Positions 1 through 8,067 of a stretch of 64,000 nt of DNA are shown here, one piece after another. The position numbers and the translations under genes are program-made. Under the pieces are notes generated by a model that saw only the letters and a list, made by a program, of their open reading frames with translations, did no database searches and was not told the origin of the DNA. Numbering within the stretch: position 1 is the stretch's first letter; each line of letters opens with the position of its first letter. The stretch comes from Streptomyces sp. GESEQ-35 (GTDB lineage: Bacteria; Actinomycetota; Actinomycetes; Streptomycetales; Streptomycetaceae): contig NZ_JAFFSX010000014.1 in NCBI RefSeq assembly GCF_017948485.1, forward strand, positions 1 to 64,000. The letters run 5' to 3'.

Positions 1-1
1 C

Positions 2-658
2 ACCATGTGGAACGGTTCACTGAGTTTCGAGACACCCATGCTCTGAGCCATGGGATTCCTGGTCACCTTCGTCTTCGGCGGTCTCACCGGCGTCATGCTC
101 GCCTCGCCGCCGCTGGATTTCCCGACGTCCGACACCTATTTCGTGGTGGCGCACTTCCACTACGTCATCTTCGGCACGGTGGTGTTCGCGATGTTCTCCG
201 GCTTCCACTTCTGGTGGCCGAAGTTCACCGGCAGGATGCTCGACGAGCGCCTCGGAAAGATGACCTTCTGGACGCTGTTCATCGGCTTCCACGGCACCTT
301 CCTCGTCCAGCACTGGCTCGGCGTGAACGGAATGCAGCGCCGGATTCCCGACTATCTGGCGGTGGAGGGGCTGACGACGCTCAACACGCTGTCGACCGTG
401 TTCTCGTTCGTCCTCGGGCTGTCTCTGCTGCCGTTCTTCTACAACGTCTGGAAGACGGCCAAGTACGGCAAGAAGGTCGAGGCCGACGACCCGTGGGGCT
501 ACGGCCGCTCGCTGGAATGGGCCACGTCCTGCCCGCCGCCGCGGCACAACTTCGTCGCACTCCCCCGCATCCGCAGCGAATCCCCGGCGTTCGACCTCCA
601 CCACCCCCTCCACGGCACCCAAGCACCGGCCCCTGAGCGGGAGTTGACGACAAGGTGA
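2..658 (+). pseudogene. ctaD: Cytochrome c oxidase subunit I, 3' part, with in-frame TGA
   Basis: This is the C-terminal part of a haem-copper oxidase subunit I, the proton-pumping catalytic subunit of the aa3 oxidase. The gene runs in from the left edge. Visible family features are the LASPPLDF turn, the HFHYVIFG segment with haem ligands, FHFWWPK and the actinobacterial tail DPWGYGRSLEWATSCPPPRHNF. The frame is open from base 2 and encodes the family motif SLSFETPML, but the next codon, at 44-46, is TGA where the family has Trp (TGG). Translation could resume only at ATG 50, which would leave a protein lacking most helices. The rest of the reading frame is intact to the TGA at 656-658. The cause is a single G-to-A change or a sequencing error. 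If real, this copy (Streptomyces often carry two ctaD genes) is inactive or needs readthrough. Family assignment is certain; pseudogene status is less so. Confidence 0.8.
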
Positions 659-990
659 CCGCCATGGACACCCGCGCGCTGATCAACGAGATCGAGGGCC
701 ACCTGCTCATCGCGGCCACTCGTGAGCAGGGGCGGGCGGCCGCAGCCCGTATCACCGCCCCGCTCGACTGGCTCACGACAGGGCAGCGGGAGGAGCTTGA
801 GCGCCGGTTCGAGGCGGAGTACCTGCTGCTCGCACGCGACGCCTGGCAACTTACGGCGGTGCGTGCCGGGCGGCTGCGGGGCGAGTACGAGGAGGCGTAC
901 CGCGGCCTGCGCCGGCGACTGCTGGCCGGTTGCCTGCTGGGCTGGGCCGTGGTGATGGCCACGGGGGTCCTGGTGCTCTCCTGCACATAG
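655..990 (+). CDS. Small membrane protein coupled to ctaD
   Basis: A 111-residue protein of unknown function. The GTG start at 655 overlaps the ctaD stop in a GTGA, which suggests translational coupling; ATG 664 is an alternative start (108 residues). The first 80 residues are hydrophilic, Arg/Glu/Ala-rich and helical. One hydrophobic segment (about residues 90-110, LLAGCLLGWAVVMATGVLVL) ends two residues from the C terminus, so this is probably a tail-anchored membrane protein. The position suggests an accessory role near the oxidase, but no motif shows one. If the upstream TGA in ctaD stops ribosomes, coupled translation of this gene would also be affected. Confidence 0.65.
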   Translation: MTAMDTRALINEIEGHLLIAATREQGRAAAARITAPLDWLTTGQREELERRFEAEYLLLARDAWQLTAVRAGRLRGEYEEAYRGLRRRLLAGCLLGWAVVMATGVLVLSCT

Positions 991-1043
991 GCCTTGTCGG
1001 GCAGGACCAAGGGCGTCGGCGGCGCTTCACTCGGCCGCCACAG

Positions 1044-1110
1044 GAAGGCAGCCGTCACCGCCGTACGAAGGAAGCCGTCACCTGACCGGGGGCGGTCCGC
1101 ATGCGGACCG
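1044..1110. repeat. Direct repeat plus 18-bp palindrome upstream of a secreted-protein gene
   Basis: Two 16-bp direct copies with one mismatch (GAAGGCAGCCGTCACC at 1044-1059 and GAAGGAAGCCGTCACC at 1067-1082) lie 23 bp apart. They are followed by a perfect palindrome at 1093-1110 (CGGTCCGCATGCGGACCG). All lie 100-170 bp upstream of the start at 1212, where regulator sites would be expected. No known regulator is recognised, and the rest of 991-1211 shows nothing else. Confidence 0.4.
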
Positions 1111-1211
1111 GCCCGGGGGCGCGTTGGCTTCCTCTGAGGCAGCACGGGCGATTCCCGACCTCGGCGGCGCAAGGGATGTACCGCCAACCGTGCCGCCGGA
1201 GGGCAGTCAAC

Positions 1212-1745
1212 ATGCGCAACAGATCGCTACTCCTCCGCACCGGCCTGACCGTGACAGCCGCCGCCGCACTTCCGCTTCCTCTGGCCGCGGGATCGTCCGC
1301 CGCCTCGGGGATCTCCGTGAGCACCAGCGGGTCCACGGTCTCCGTCACGACCAGCGCGTGCAGCCAGATCAACGGCAGCTGGGGCACCGCCTCACTCCTC
1401 AACAGCAGCCAGGCGAACTTCGCCCAGGGACGGCAGGTGGCACTGTCGGGGACGAGTTCCCTTCAGACGGGTGCCTGGTCCAGTGTGAGTCCCGGCACCT
1501 ACACCGTCATCGTCATGTGCTCCAACAACGCCACCGCGGGCACCCAGTCCGTCATCGTCTCGGCGGCCACGAGGCCCACGATCTCCGCCACGGCCTCGCC
1601 GTCACGCGGCGTGATGGGCGGGGTGGGCGGAGGGGCCACGGACTACGGCACCCTCACCCTGGTGGCGGGCGGGGCGCTGGTGGGCACCGGGGTCGCCGCC
1701 ACGGTCTGGTTCCTGCGCCGCCGCTCGAAGCCCTACCGGCTCTGA
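1212..1745 (+). CDS. Secreted, C-terminally anchored small protein
   Basis: A 177-residue protein with a signal peptide (residues 1 to about 31, two Arg then a hydrophobic core, likely cut after SSAAS), a Ser/Thr/Gly-rich extracellular part, and a C-terminal transmembrane segment (about 145-165) followed by RRRSK. The overall plan resembles a cell-surface anchored protein, but there is no LPXTG-type sortase motif, so anchoring would be by the helix itself. Two Cys residues (in SACSQ and VMCSNN) could form a disulfide. The start at 1212 is chosen because it gives a clean signal peptide; in-frame sequence upstream to 1101 does not. It stands alone and ends at a strong terminator. Function is unknown. 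Confidence 0.75.
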   Translation: MRNRSLLLRTGLTVTAAAALPLPLAAGSSAASGISVSTSGSTVSVTTSACSQINGSWGTASLLNSSQANFAQGRQVALSGTSSLQTGAWSSVSPGTYTVIVMCSNNATAGTQSVIVSAATRPTISATASPSRGVMGGVGGGATDYGTLTLVAGGALVGTGVAATVWFLRRRSKPYRL

Positions 1746-1753
1746 CCCGGGAT

Positions 1754-1799
1754 GCGGCGGGCCGTCCGCCCGGCGGGTGCCGGGCGGACGGCCCGCCGC
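1754..1799. terminator. Bidirectional terminator hairpin
   Basis: A perfect 20-bp inverted repeat (arms 1754-1773 and 1780-1799, 6-base loop) sits between two convergent genes ending at 1745 and 1852. Position and symmetry fit a shared rho-independent-type terminator, without the U tract, as is common in Streptomyces. Confidence 0.85.
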
Positions 1800-1851
1800 C
1801 ATGCCCTCGCGAGGTCGGAAGCGGCCGTACGACCGCCCGGAGCGGGTCCGG

Positions 1852-2223
1852 CTACCGGTTCTCCAGCCGCAGGTGCAGCTCCGTCTCCTGGTCGCCGGAC
1901 GCACCGGTGGCCTCATGCACGGTGAACAGGGAGTCCAGGGTGACGCGGAACCGGTCGACCGCCCAGTAGCCGCCCTGCACATCGGCCTCGACCGACGACT
2001 CCAGCCGGGCCGGACGGGTGCCCTCGTGGGCATCGGCGACATCGAACGTGCCGAGCCACACGGTCGGGCGGGTGTCCGAGGCCTCCTCCGGTACGTCGTC
2101 GGCGCACCGGTCGGACGTGAAATACGCGCACAGGGTGTCGAACACGATCCGGGCGTCGTCCTTGGAGCACCCGCTGATCTCCACCGAGACGTGTTCCGGG
2201 TGCGATCGCTCGCCGATCATCAT
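1852..2223 (-). CDS. Hypothetical acidic protein
   Basis: A 123-residue soluble acidic protein with no membrane segment. I do not recognise the family. It begins MMIGERSHPEH, contains a Cys (SGCSKDD) and another in LCAYFTSDRC, and ends with an alternating beta-strand pattern (ETELHLRLENR), suggesting a compact alpha/beta fold. The start at 2223 is favoured over upstream in-frame codons (to 2289) because GAGAGGAG lies about 6 bases before it. It is transcribed convergently with the secreted protein at 1212. Function not assigned. Confidence 0.65.
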   Translation of the reverse strand: MMIGERSHPEHVSVEISGCSKDDARIVFDTLCAYFTSDRCADDVPEEASDTRPTVWLGTFDVADAHEGTRPARLESSVEADVQGGYWAVDRFRVTLDSLFTVHEATGASGDQETELHLRLENR

Positions 2224-2325
2224 GACCGCTCCTCTCGTGGCCGCGCTGCGGGGGCGCGGGCCCCGAGTGTCCGCGCCCACCTTCAGCAAACCACCATCCC
2301 GCCGAAGCGCACCACGTGCGAGGCC

Positions 2326-3201
2326 TCAGCTCCGCGTGAACCGATACGTCTTGCTGTCCGTCAGCACACAGAAGCCCGGGGAGACGACGATCACGCGCAG
2401 AGTGCCCGTCCGGCGGTCGTAGTCGATGCCCTCCGTCTCGAACGTGCCCGAGCATGAGCTGCGCAACGGCAGCTGGCGCAGCGCCGTGACATGGCCGGAG
2501 ACATCCCCCGACCCGCCCGGCGCGGCGGAGAGGTCGACCTGGAGCAGCGGCTTGGTGATGCCGAAGAGTGTGCCCGCCGGGTCGTCGGAGGAGCACAGCA
2601 GCGTCGTCGGGCCGGAGAAGTCGCAGCCCTGCACGTCCCGCACCGCGTGGTCGAGATTGACGGTCGAGGCCTGCGGGAGGTTCGCCGACGGCGAGGTGCT
2701 CGAGTTGACACCGGGGGTCGGGAAGACCAGGAGCCGGCTCATCGTGCCGTACTCACCGGCCAGCATCCACTGGCCGTCGGGCGAGATGGCCACCCAGGAG
2801 TTGTTCAGCGCCTCTCCGGAGCTGAGGCTGTGGACGTACTCCGCCCAGCTCCCGTCCGGCTTCTGCACCCGGAACATCTTCGAGCTGCCCGAGTCCGCCT
2901 GGTACGGCTCGATGTAGTACCCGTTGTACGAGGCGTCGGGGTCGCCGACGTGGTTCCAGCCACGGCTGCTGACGTCGGCGGGGATGGTGCCGATGCCGGT
3001 GTAGCGGTTGGGGCTGTTCGCGGGAACCTCGACCGAGGTCAGGCCCTGGCTCTCGGTCAGCGGATCGGCGCGGTCGGACCCCACCTCGGTCCAGGTGTCG
3101 GCGGCGGAGGCGGGCGGGGCGGCGGACAGCACGACGGCCGTGGCGAGGGCGACGACACCGGTCAGGGCTGCGTGACAACGTTGCCGGGCAGGCAGGCGCA
3201 T
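2326..3201 (-). CDS. Secreted protein with beta-propeller-like repeats
   Basis: A 291-residue exported protein. Residues 1-34 form a signal peptide (Arg-rich start, hydrophobic core, cut near ASAADT). The mature part has WVAISPDGQWMLAG and other strand-turn patterns resembling a WD/TolB-like propeller, with paired Cys near the C terminus (SSCSGTF, SPGFCVL). The start at 3201 has GAGGAG 7 bases upstream, and the frame upstream of it is not signal-like. Function is unknown; a stress or cell-wall associated sensor is possible but only inferred. It is divergent from the phosphatase gene at 3458. Confidence 0.7.
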   Translation of the reverse strand: MRLPARQRCHAALTGVVALATAVVLSAAPPASAADTWTEVGSDRADPLTESQGLTSVEVPANSPNRYTGIGTIPADVSSRGWNHVGDPDASYNGYYIEPYQADSGSSKMFRVQKPDGSWAEYVHSLSSGEALNNSWVAISPDGQWMLAGEYGTMSRLLVFPTPGVNSSTSPSANLPQASTVNLDHAVRDVQGCDFSGPTTLLCSSDDPAGTLFGITKPLLQVDLSAAPGGSGDVSGHVTALRQLPLRSSCSGTFETEGIDYDRRTGTLRVIVVSPGFCVLTDSKTYRFTRS

Positions 3202-3457
3202 GGGACGGCTCCTCGGTGGGGGGTGGGGGCGGCGCTCGGCGGACAGTGTGGCCTGAGCCCGGTCGACATGTACAGACCAATGAACGGAACAGGAGCTGTC
3301 CGTTCGACGACAGACCGCTTCCTGACGACTTCGATCGCTTCCTGATGACTTCACCGGACGGCCACCGCCGTGTTGAGGGATGGTGGAGGAGCGCGACCGT
3401 GGCATTACAGAAACGGTTGAACGCGGTAGAACAAGGGGAGTCGGCACGGGGGACGAC
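3202..3457. other. Divergent intergenic region with a short tandem repeat
   Basis: This 256-bp region lies between divergent genes. It contains a 20-bp imperfect tandem duplication, CGCTTCCTGACGACTTCGAT at 3316-3335 and a close copy at 3336-3355. No clear promoter consensus is visible. Confidence 0.4.
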
Positions 3458-5557
3458 GTGCCGTGGCAAAGAACGAAGGCGGTGCGTGCGATGGGTGCAG
3501 CCGGGCCTCCGGTGGCCGAGGGCGGCGGACCGGTGCGGCCGAGCGGACTGCTCGACGTGCTGGGCGTTGCCTCCGTGCTGCTCGACGCCCAGGGGCGCGT
3601 CGTGCTGTGGAGCCCCGAGGCCGAGGAGTTGTTCGGGTTCTCGGCGCAGGAGGCGCTCGGCCAGTACGCCGCCCGTCTGATGGTGCACGAGCAGCACGCC
3701 GAGCTGGTCGTCAAGCTGTTCGCCGACGTGATGGACACCGGTGAGGGCTGGGCCGGGGCCTTTCCGGTACGGCGCAAGGACGGCGGCACCCGGCTCGTGG
3801 AGTTCCGCAATCAGCGGCTCCTGGACGACCAGGGCGAGGTCTACGCGCTGGGGCTCGCGGCCGACCAGCAGACCGTGCGCGGGTTGGAGCGCGACGTGGC
3901 GCTGTCGACGCGGATGGTCGCGCAGTCACCCATCGGACTGGCCGTCCTGGACACGGACTTGAAGTACCTCTCGGTCAACCCGGCACTGGAGCGCATCAAC
4001 GGCATCCGGGCCGAGGAGCACCTCGGCCGCACGGTCCACGAGATGCTGCCGCGAGTGGATGCCGAGGCCATGGAGCGGGCGGCGCGCAGAGTCCTGGAAA
4101 CCGGGATACCGCTCGTCGACCAGCCCACCTTCGGCCGGACCCCGGCAGACCCCGAGGAGGACCACGCCTGGTCCGTCTCGATGTACCGGCTGGAGGACGC
4201 CGTCGGGACCGTGCTGGGGGTGGCCGCTTCGGTCGTGGACATCACCGAGCAGTACCGGGCGGGTGTCGAGGCCGAGGCCGCGCGGCGCCGGCTGGCGCTC
4301 ATCGCCGACGCCTCCGCCCGCATCGGCACCACGCTGGACCTGGACCGCACCGCCGGCGAACTGGCCGATGTCGCCGTTCCCGAACTCGCCGACATCGCCG
4401 CCGTGGACCTGCTGGACGCCGTCGTGGAAGGCAGACGCAGCATCCTCGGCCCCCGTCAGGCGGCGGTGATCCGCGCCCTGGCGGTCCGGGCGGAGCACGA
4501 CACCGAGGCCCTCGGCGCGGCCGACCCGCCCGGGCAGGTCGCGCGATACGGCCCGGACCGCCTCGTCACCGAGTGCGTACGCACCGGCCGGCCGGTCATG
4601 GTGGCGCAGGTCAAGGACGAGGACCTGCCGCGCATCGCCCGCTCACCGGAGGCCGCGGACCTGCTGGCGCGGGCGGGCGTGCACTCCTATCTGGCCGTTC
4701 CGCTGATCGCACGCGGCGAGGTACTCGGCGCCCTCGACCTCAAACGCACCCGCAATCCACTGCCGTTCAGCGAGGACGACCTCCTGCTCGCCCGTGAACT
4801 GGCGGCCCGCGCGGCCGTGCAGATCGACAACGCACGCTGGTACCAGAACGCCCGCGACACCGCCCTGACCCTTCAGCGCAGCCTGCTGCCCAGTCATCCG
4901 CGCGTGACGGGCGGCCTCGAGGTCGCCTCCCGCTATCAGCCCGCGGGCGCCACCAGCGAGGTCGGCGGCGACTGGTTCGACGTCATCCCGCTGGACGGCG
5001 GCAACACCGCGCTCGTCGTCGGCGACGTGATGGGCAGCGGCATCACGGCCGCCGCGACGATGGGCCGGCTGCGCACCGCGACGAACACGCTGGCCTCCCT
5101 CGATCTCGACCCGGCGGTGCTGCTCGAACACCTGGACCGGATCACCCAGGACCTGGACCACTCCATCGCGACCTGCCAGTACGCCATCCACGACCCGCAT
5201 CTGCGGCAGTGCCGGATCGCCAACGCCGGCCATCTGCCGCCGGTTCGCGTACGCGCCGGCCGCGCCCCCGAGCTGCTCGAACTGCCCACCGGAGCACCGC
5301 TGGGCGTCGGCGGTGTCGCCTTCTCCACCACGACCGTCGACCTGGAACCCGGCGACCGGCTGGTGTTCTACACCGACGGTCTGGTCGAGACCCGCCAACA
5401 CCCCCTCGACGAACGGCTGGACGCGCTGCTGGATCTCCTCGACGGCCCCGACCGGCCCCTCGAGGAGCTCTGCGACCTCCTCCTGCGCACACTGCACCAG
5501 CCCGACAACTCCGATGACGTGGCCCTGCTCATCGCCCGTGCGCAGAAACCGGGGTAG
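3458..5557 (+). CDS. PAS-PAS-GAF-SpoIIE (PP2C) serine phosphatase
   Basis: A multidomain signalling phosphatase of about 699 residues. Two PAS sensor domains (about 25-140 and 150-265) are followed by a GAF domain (about 275-455) and a SpoIIE-type PP2C phosphatase (about 475-695). Phosphatase motifs are complete: VGGDWFDV, VVGDVMGSG, NAGHLPP, YTDGLVE and DDVALL, which supply the metal-binding acidic residues. This family dephosphorylates anti-anti-sigma (STAS) proteins and so releases sigma factors. The start is uncertain: GTG 3458 has GGGGGA five bases upstream; ATG 3380 and ATG 3491 are alternatives. No membrane segment is visible, so it is cytoplasmic. No STAS or anti-sigma gene is adjacent; the nearest pair is at 14.6-16.5 kb. 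Confidence 0.85.
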   Translation: MPWQRTKAVRAMGAAGPPVAEGGGPVRPSGLLDVLGVASVLLDAQGRVVLWSPEAEELFGFSAQEALGQYAARLMVHEQHAELVVKLFADVMDTGEGWAGAFPVRRKDGGTRLVEFRNQRLLDDQGEVYALGLAADQQTVRGLERDVALSTRMVAQSPIGLAVLDTDLKYLSVNPALERINGIRAEEHLGRTVHEMLPRVDAEAMERAARRVLETGIPLVDQPTFGRTPADPEEDHAWSVSMYRLEDAVGTVLGVAASVVDITEQYRAGVEAEAARRRLALIADASARIGTTLDLDRTAGELADVAVPELADIAAVDLLDAVVEGRRSILGPRQAAVIRALAVRAEHDTEALGAADPPGQVARYGPDRLVTECVRTGRPVMVAQVKDEDLPRIARSPEAADLLARAGVHSYLAVPLIARGEVLGALDLKRTRNPLPFSEDDLLLARELAARAAVQIDNARWYQNARDTALTLQRSLLPSHPRVTGGLEVASRYQPAGATSEVGGDWFDVIPLDGGNTALVVGDVMGSGITAAATMGRLRTATNTLASLDLDPAVLLEHLDRITQDLDHSIATCQYAIHDPHLRQCRIANAGHLPPVRVRAGRAPELLELPTGAPLGVGGVAFSTTTVDLEPGDRLVFYTDGLVETRQHPLDERLDALLDLLDGPDRPLEELCDLLLRTLHQPDNSDDVALLIARAQKPG

Positions 5558-5688
5558 CCGTACGGGACGGCGGGGACCGGTGGTCCGCATTCACAGGAAT
5601 CGATTACCTGCGTCTTACCGGCCGCACACCACAATCACAGCAAGCCATGGCATACGGATGCCGGGCGCCCTCCCGAGGAGAGCGAGCC

Positions 5689-6459
5689 GTGACACAGAAT
5701 CCGGACCAGGAACCCACCGCCGGCGGCGAACCGCCGGACCGGCCCGCCGAGCCGCCGACTGTTCCCGCCCAGCAGGGACCGGACTGGGAAGTACTCATGG
5801 GGCCGGGCGGACCCGAGCCGGAGCGGACACCGCCGGGAGCGGCCCTGCGCGCGCGGTGGCACCGCCAGTCGGCCAGGGCCCGCGCCCTGACCGCGGCGGC
5901 CACGGTCGTCGTCCTGGCTCTCGGCGGCACGGTCGCCTACGCCACCACCTCCTCGTCGGGCTCGAACGACAGCGCCACACCCGCGGCCGGCGGGACCGGC
6001 TCCGAGTCCTCCTCCCCCGACGACCGCCGCCCCTGGCGCGGCCCCGGCACGTGGTTCGGTCTCGGCAGCGGAGCTGTGCACGGCGAGGCAACCGTCAAGG
6101 ACGGCGACACCGGCGACTGGCTCGTCCGCGTCTGGCAGTTGGGCACCATCGAGGACGTGGACGGCGACCAGGTCACGGTGAAGAGCGAGGACGGGGCCGA
6201 GTGGACCTGGACGGTGAACGAGGACACCAACGTCTGGCGCGACGGCTCGTCGAGCTCTGGGGCCGGTGACCTGGCGAAGGGCGAGACGTCGTACCTGGCC
6301 GGCACCCGTTCCGACGACACCCGGACCGCCACCCGCGTTCTCTCGGGCGCCTGGGAGGACAAGGACGACGACCGAGGTCCGGGCGACTGGCACTTCCAGC
6401 TCCCCGGTCACCGGGACTGGAAGGCCCCGGAGCCCTCGAAGAGCGGCACGACGACCTGA
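5689..6459 (+). CDS. Membrane-anchored protein with DUF5666-like exported domain
   Basis: A 256-residue protein: a Pro/Glu-rich cytoplasmic N terminus (1-60), one membrane segment (about 65-90), a Ser/Asp-rich linker, then an extracellular part with a repeated small beta-barrel pattern (GTIEDVDGDQVTVKSEDGAEWTWTV) typical of proteins that bind or tune redox or ionic environments at the cell surface. The acidic C terminus ends in a Gly/Asp/Pro-rich tail. GTG 5689 has GAGGAG 8 bases upstream; the frame is open from 5647 but lacks a site there. Function is unknown. Confidence 0.65.
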   Translation: MTQNPDQEPTAGGEPPDRPAEPPTVPAQQGPDWEVLMGPGGPEPERTPPGAALRARWHRQSARARALTAAATVVVLALGGTVAYATTSSSGSNDSATPAAGGTGSESSSPDDRRPWRGPGTWFGLGSGAVHGEATVKDGDTGDWLVRVWQLGTIEDVDGDQVTVKSEDGAEWTWTVNEDTNVWRDGSSSSGAGDLAKGETSYLAGTRSDDTRTATRVLSGAWEDKDDDRGPGDWHFQLPGHRDWKAPEPSKSGTTT

Positions 6460-6466
6460 CCTCACG

Positions 6467-7255
6467 TCAGCGGATGCCTGTCACGACAGTCACGTACAGC
6501 TCCTCCGACACGGCCAGCCGGGTCGTCAGACCGCCGGCGGTGAAGGCCTCGACGGCCGCCGGCGCCTGGGCCTCGCTCGTCTCGACCAGCAGACAACCAC
6601 CCGGCGCGAGCCACCGTGGCGCCTCCGCGGCGACGCGGCGCAGGACGTCCAGTCCGTCCGCGCCGCCGTCCAGCGCGACCAACGGCTCATGGTCGCGCGC
6701 TTCCGCGGGCAGGAGCCCGACCTCGCCGGTGGGGACGTAGGGCACATTGGCCGCGAGGATGTCGATGCGGCCGCGCAGTTCACCGGGCAGCGCCTCGAAC
6801 AGGTCGCCCGCGTGCACATGCCCGCCGACCGAGGCGACGTTGCGGCGGGCGCAGCGCACCGCCGCCGAGTCGATGTCGGCGGCGTGCAGTTCGATCGGCC
6901 CGAGCGCCGCGGCCAGAGCTGCGCCGACCGCGCCCGAGCCGCAGCACAGGTCGACGACCACGGAGGCGCCCGGGGCCTGGGCAAGCGCCTGTTCGACGAG
7001 GAACTCGGTACGGCGGCGGGGCACGAACACGCCGGGTTCGACCGTGATCCGCAGTCCATGGAACTCCGCCCAGCCGAGGACGAGTTCCAGGGGCAGCCCA
7101 CCGGCGCGACGGTGCACCATGGCGGCCAGTTCGTCGGAGCTACGGGCGGCGCCGAGGATCAACTGGGCCTCGTCCTCGGCGAAAACGCAGCCCGCGGCGC
7201 GAAGGGCGGCGACGACGGTGTCGTGGGAGGAGGTCAGAGAAGAAAGAGGGGGCAT
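6467..7255 (-). CDS. PrmC/HemK-related protein glutamine N5-methyltransferase
   Basis: A 262-residue class I SAM-dependent methyltransferase. It has an N-terminal helical domain (1-80), the motif VVDLCCGSG for SAM binding (about 100), the acidic end of strand 2 (AADID), and ANVPYVP near residue 170 in place of the NPPY catalytic motif of true PrmC, which methylates the GGQ Gln of release factors. The NVPY variant is what I recall for a PrmC-related actinobacterial subfamily, so the substrate may be a protein Gln other than in RF1/RF2. It converges with the gene ending at 6459 (7-base gap). It is not next to prfA, as the housekeeping prmC would be. Confidence 0.8.
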   Translation of the reverse strand: MPPLSSLTSSHDTVVAALRAAGCVFAEDEAQLILGAARSSDELAAMVHRRAGGLPLELVLGWAEFHGLRITVEPGVFVPRRRTEFLVEQALAQAPGASVVVDLCCGSGAVGAALAAALGPIELHAADIDSAAVRCARRNVASVGGHVHAGDLFEALPGELRGRIDILAANVPYVPTGEVGLLPAEARDHEPLVALDGGADGLDVLRRVAAEAPRWLAPGGCLLVETSEAQAPAAVEAFTAGGLTTRLAVSEELYVTVVTGIR

Positions 7256-7566
7256 GAAAGCCGAGAGCCTTTCGGGAGCCGAAGGGCGCTCTCGCGGCCA
7301 CCTAGCGTCGGCGATCCGCGCCGGTTCGAGGGGCGAGCACCCGAGCTGACACAGCGGTAATGGGTCTCACCTCCTCTGGCACTCACTGCCGGGACACTCC
7401 GCGGCCGGACGGCACACTACCCGGATCGGACGGCGGCTGTCTCCTCGTTTCCGCTCCGCGACATGGTGCTCCCGCGGACGTGCCGGGTGCCCCTCGCAGC
7501 GGCGGTGACCTCAGCTTCTCCCGCTTGAAGTTGTATTCTGCAACCAGGAGTGGTGAGGGAGGTTCC
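7256..7566. other. Intergenic region before a MarR gene
   Basis: This region carries a short hairpin-forming start (AGAGCC...GGCGCTCT near 7264-7295) and the candidate operator described below. The frame of the MarR gene is open back to 7360 but has no credible ribosome site there. No other gene is seen. Confidence 0.4.
7530..7544. promoter_or_regulatory. Candidate MarR operator
   Basis: GTTGTATTCTGCAAC is an imperfect palindrome (five of six bases in each arm, 3-base centre) in an AT-richer patch 22 bp before the MarR start. MarR proteins commonly autoregulate from such sites. The assignment rests on position and symmetry only. Confidence 0.45.
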
Positions 7567-8046
7567 GTGAATACAGCCGAAGTGACCGATGGGACGGTTG
7601 CCACCGCCGGCGGGGCCGGCGCGGACACGGCCGTGGAGACCATCCAGCGCGAGATGACCGCCTTCGCCCGCCGCGCGCGGGCCTCGGCGGGCCGAATGCA
7701 CCCCGAGCTGTCGCTGGTGTCGTACACGCTGCTGGGGCACCTGGAGGAGAGCGGCGGCTGCCGTGCGACCGACCTGGCCACGCACTACGCCCTGGACAAG
7801 TCCACCGTGAGCCGTCAGGTCGCCGCCCTGGAGCGGACCGGACTCATCGAGCGACGCCTCGCCCCGGAGGACCACCGCGTGCAGGTGCTGCACCTGACGG
7901 AGGCCGGCCGGAACATCCTCGCCCAGGTCACCGAGAGTCGCCGGGCGGCGTTCCGGGAGCGGCTCGCTGAGTGGCCGGAGGAGGATCTGGAACGGTTCGC
8001 GGCGTATCTCGTGCGGTACAACGGGTGGCCCGGGACAGGACGCTGA
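7567..8046 (+). CDS. MarR-family transcriptional regulator
   Basis: A 159-residue winged-helix repressor. The wHTH lies at about residues 45-110, with DLATHYALDKSTVSRQVAALERTGLIER as recognition helices and an EDHRVQVLHLTEAGR wing, the standard MarR signature. N- and C-terminal helices would form the dimer interface. GTG 7567 is preceded by GGGAGG four bases away. No transporter or enzyme lies in the same direction downstream, since the next gene converges, so its target may be itself through the palindrome at 7530-7544 or a distant gene. The ligand is unknown. Confidence 0.9.
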   Translation: MNTAEVTDGTVATAGGAGADTAVETIQREMTAFARRARASAGRMHPELSLVSYTLLGHLEESGGCRATDLATHYALDKSTVSRQVAALERTGLIERRLAPEDHRVQVLHLTEAGRNILAQVTESRRAAFRERLAEWPEEDLERFAAYLVRYNGWPGTGR

Positions 8047-8067
8047 GCTCGGCAGTCCACTGCGCGT

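Noticed and set aside
17..622. Long minus-strand open frame opposite ctaD
   Set aside because: Shadow frame caused by GC bias; the plus strand encodes a clearly conserved oxidase subunit and no ribosome site is present.
1212..1745. Sortase-anchored (LPXTG) surface protein
   Set aside because: C-terminal helix and basic tail are present but no LPXTG-like motif is seen before it.
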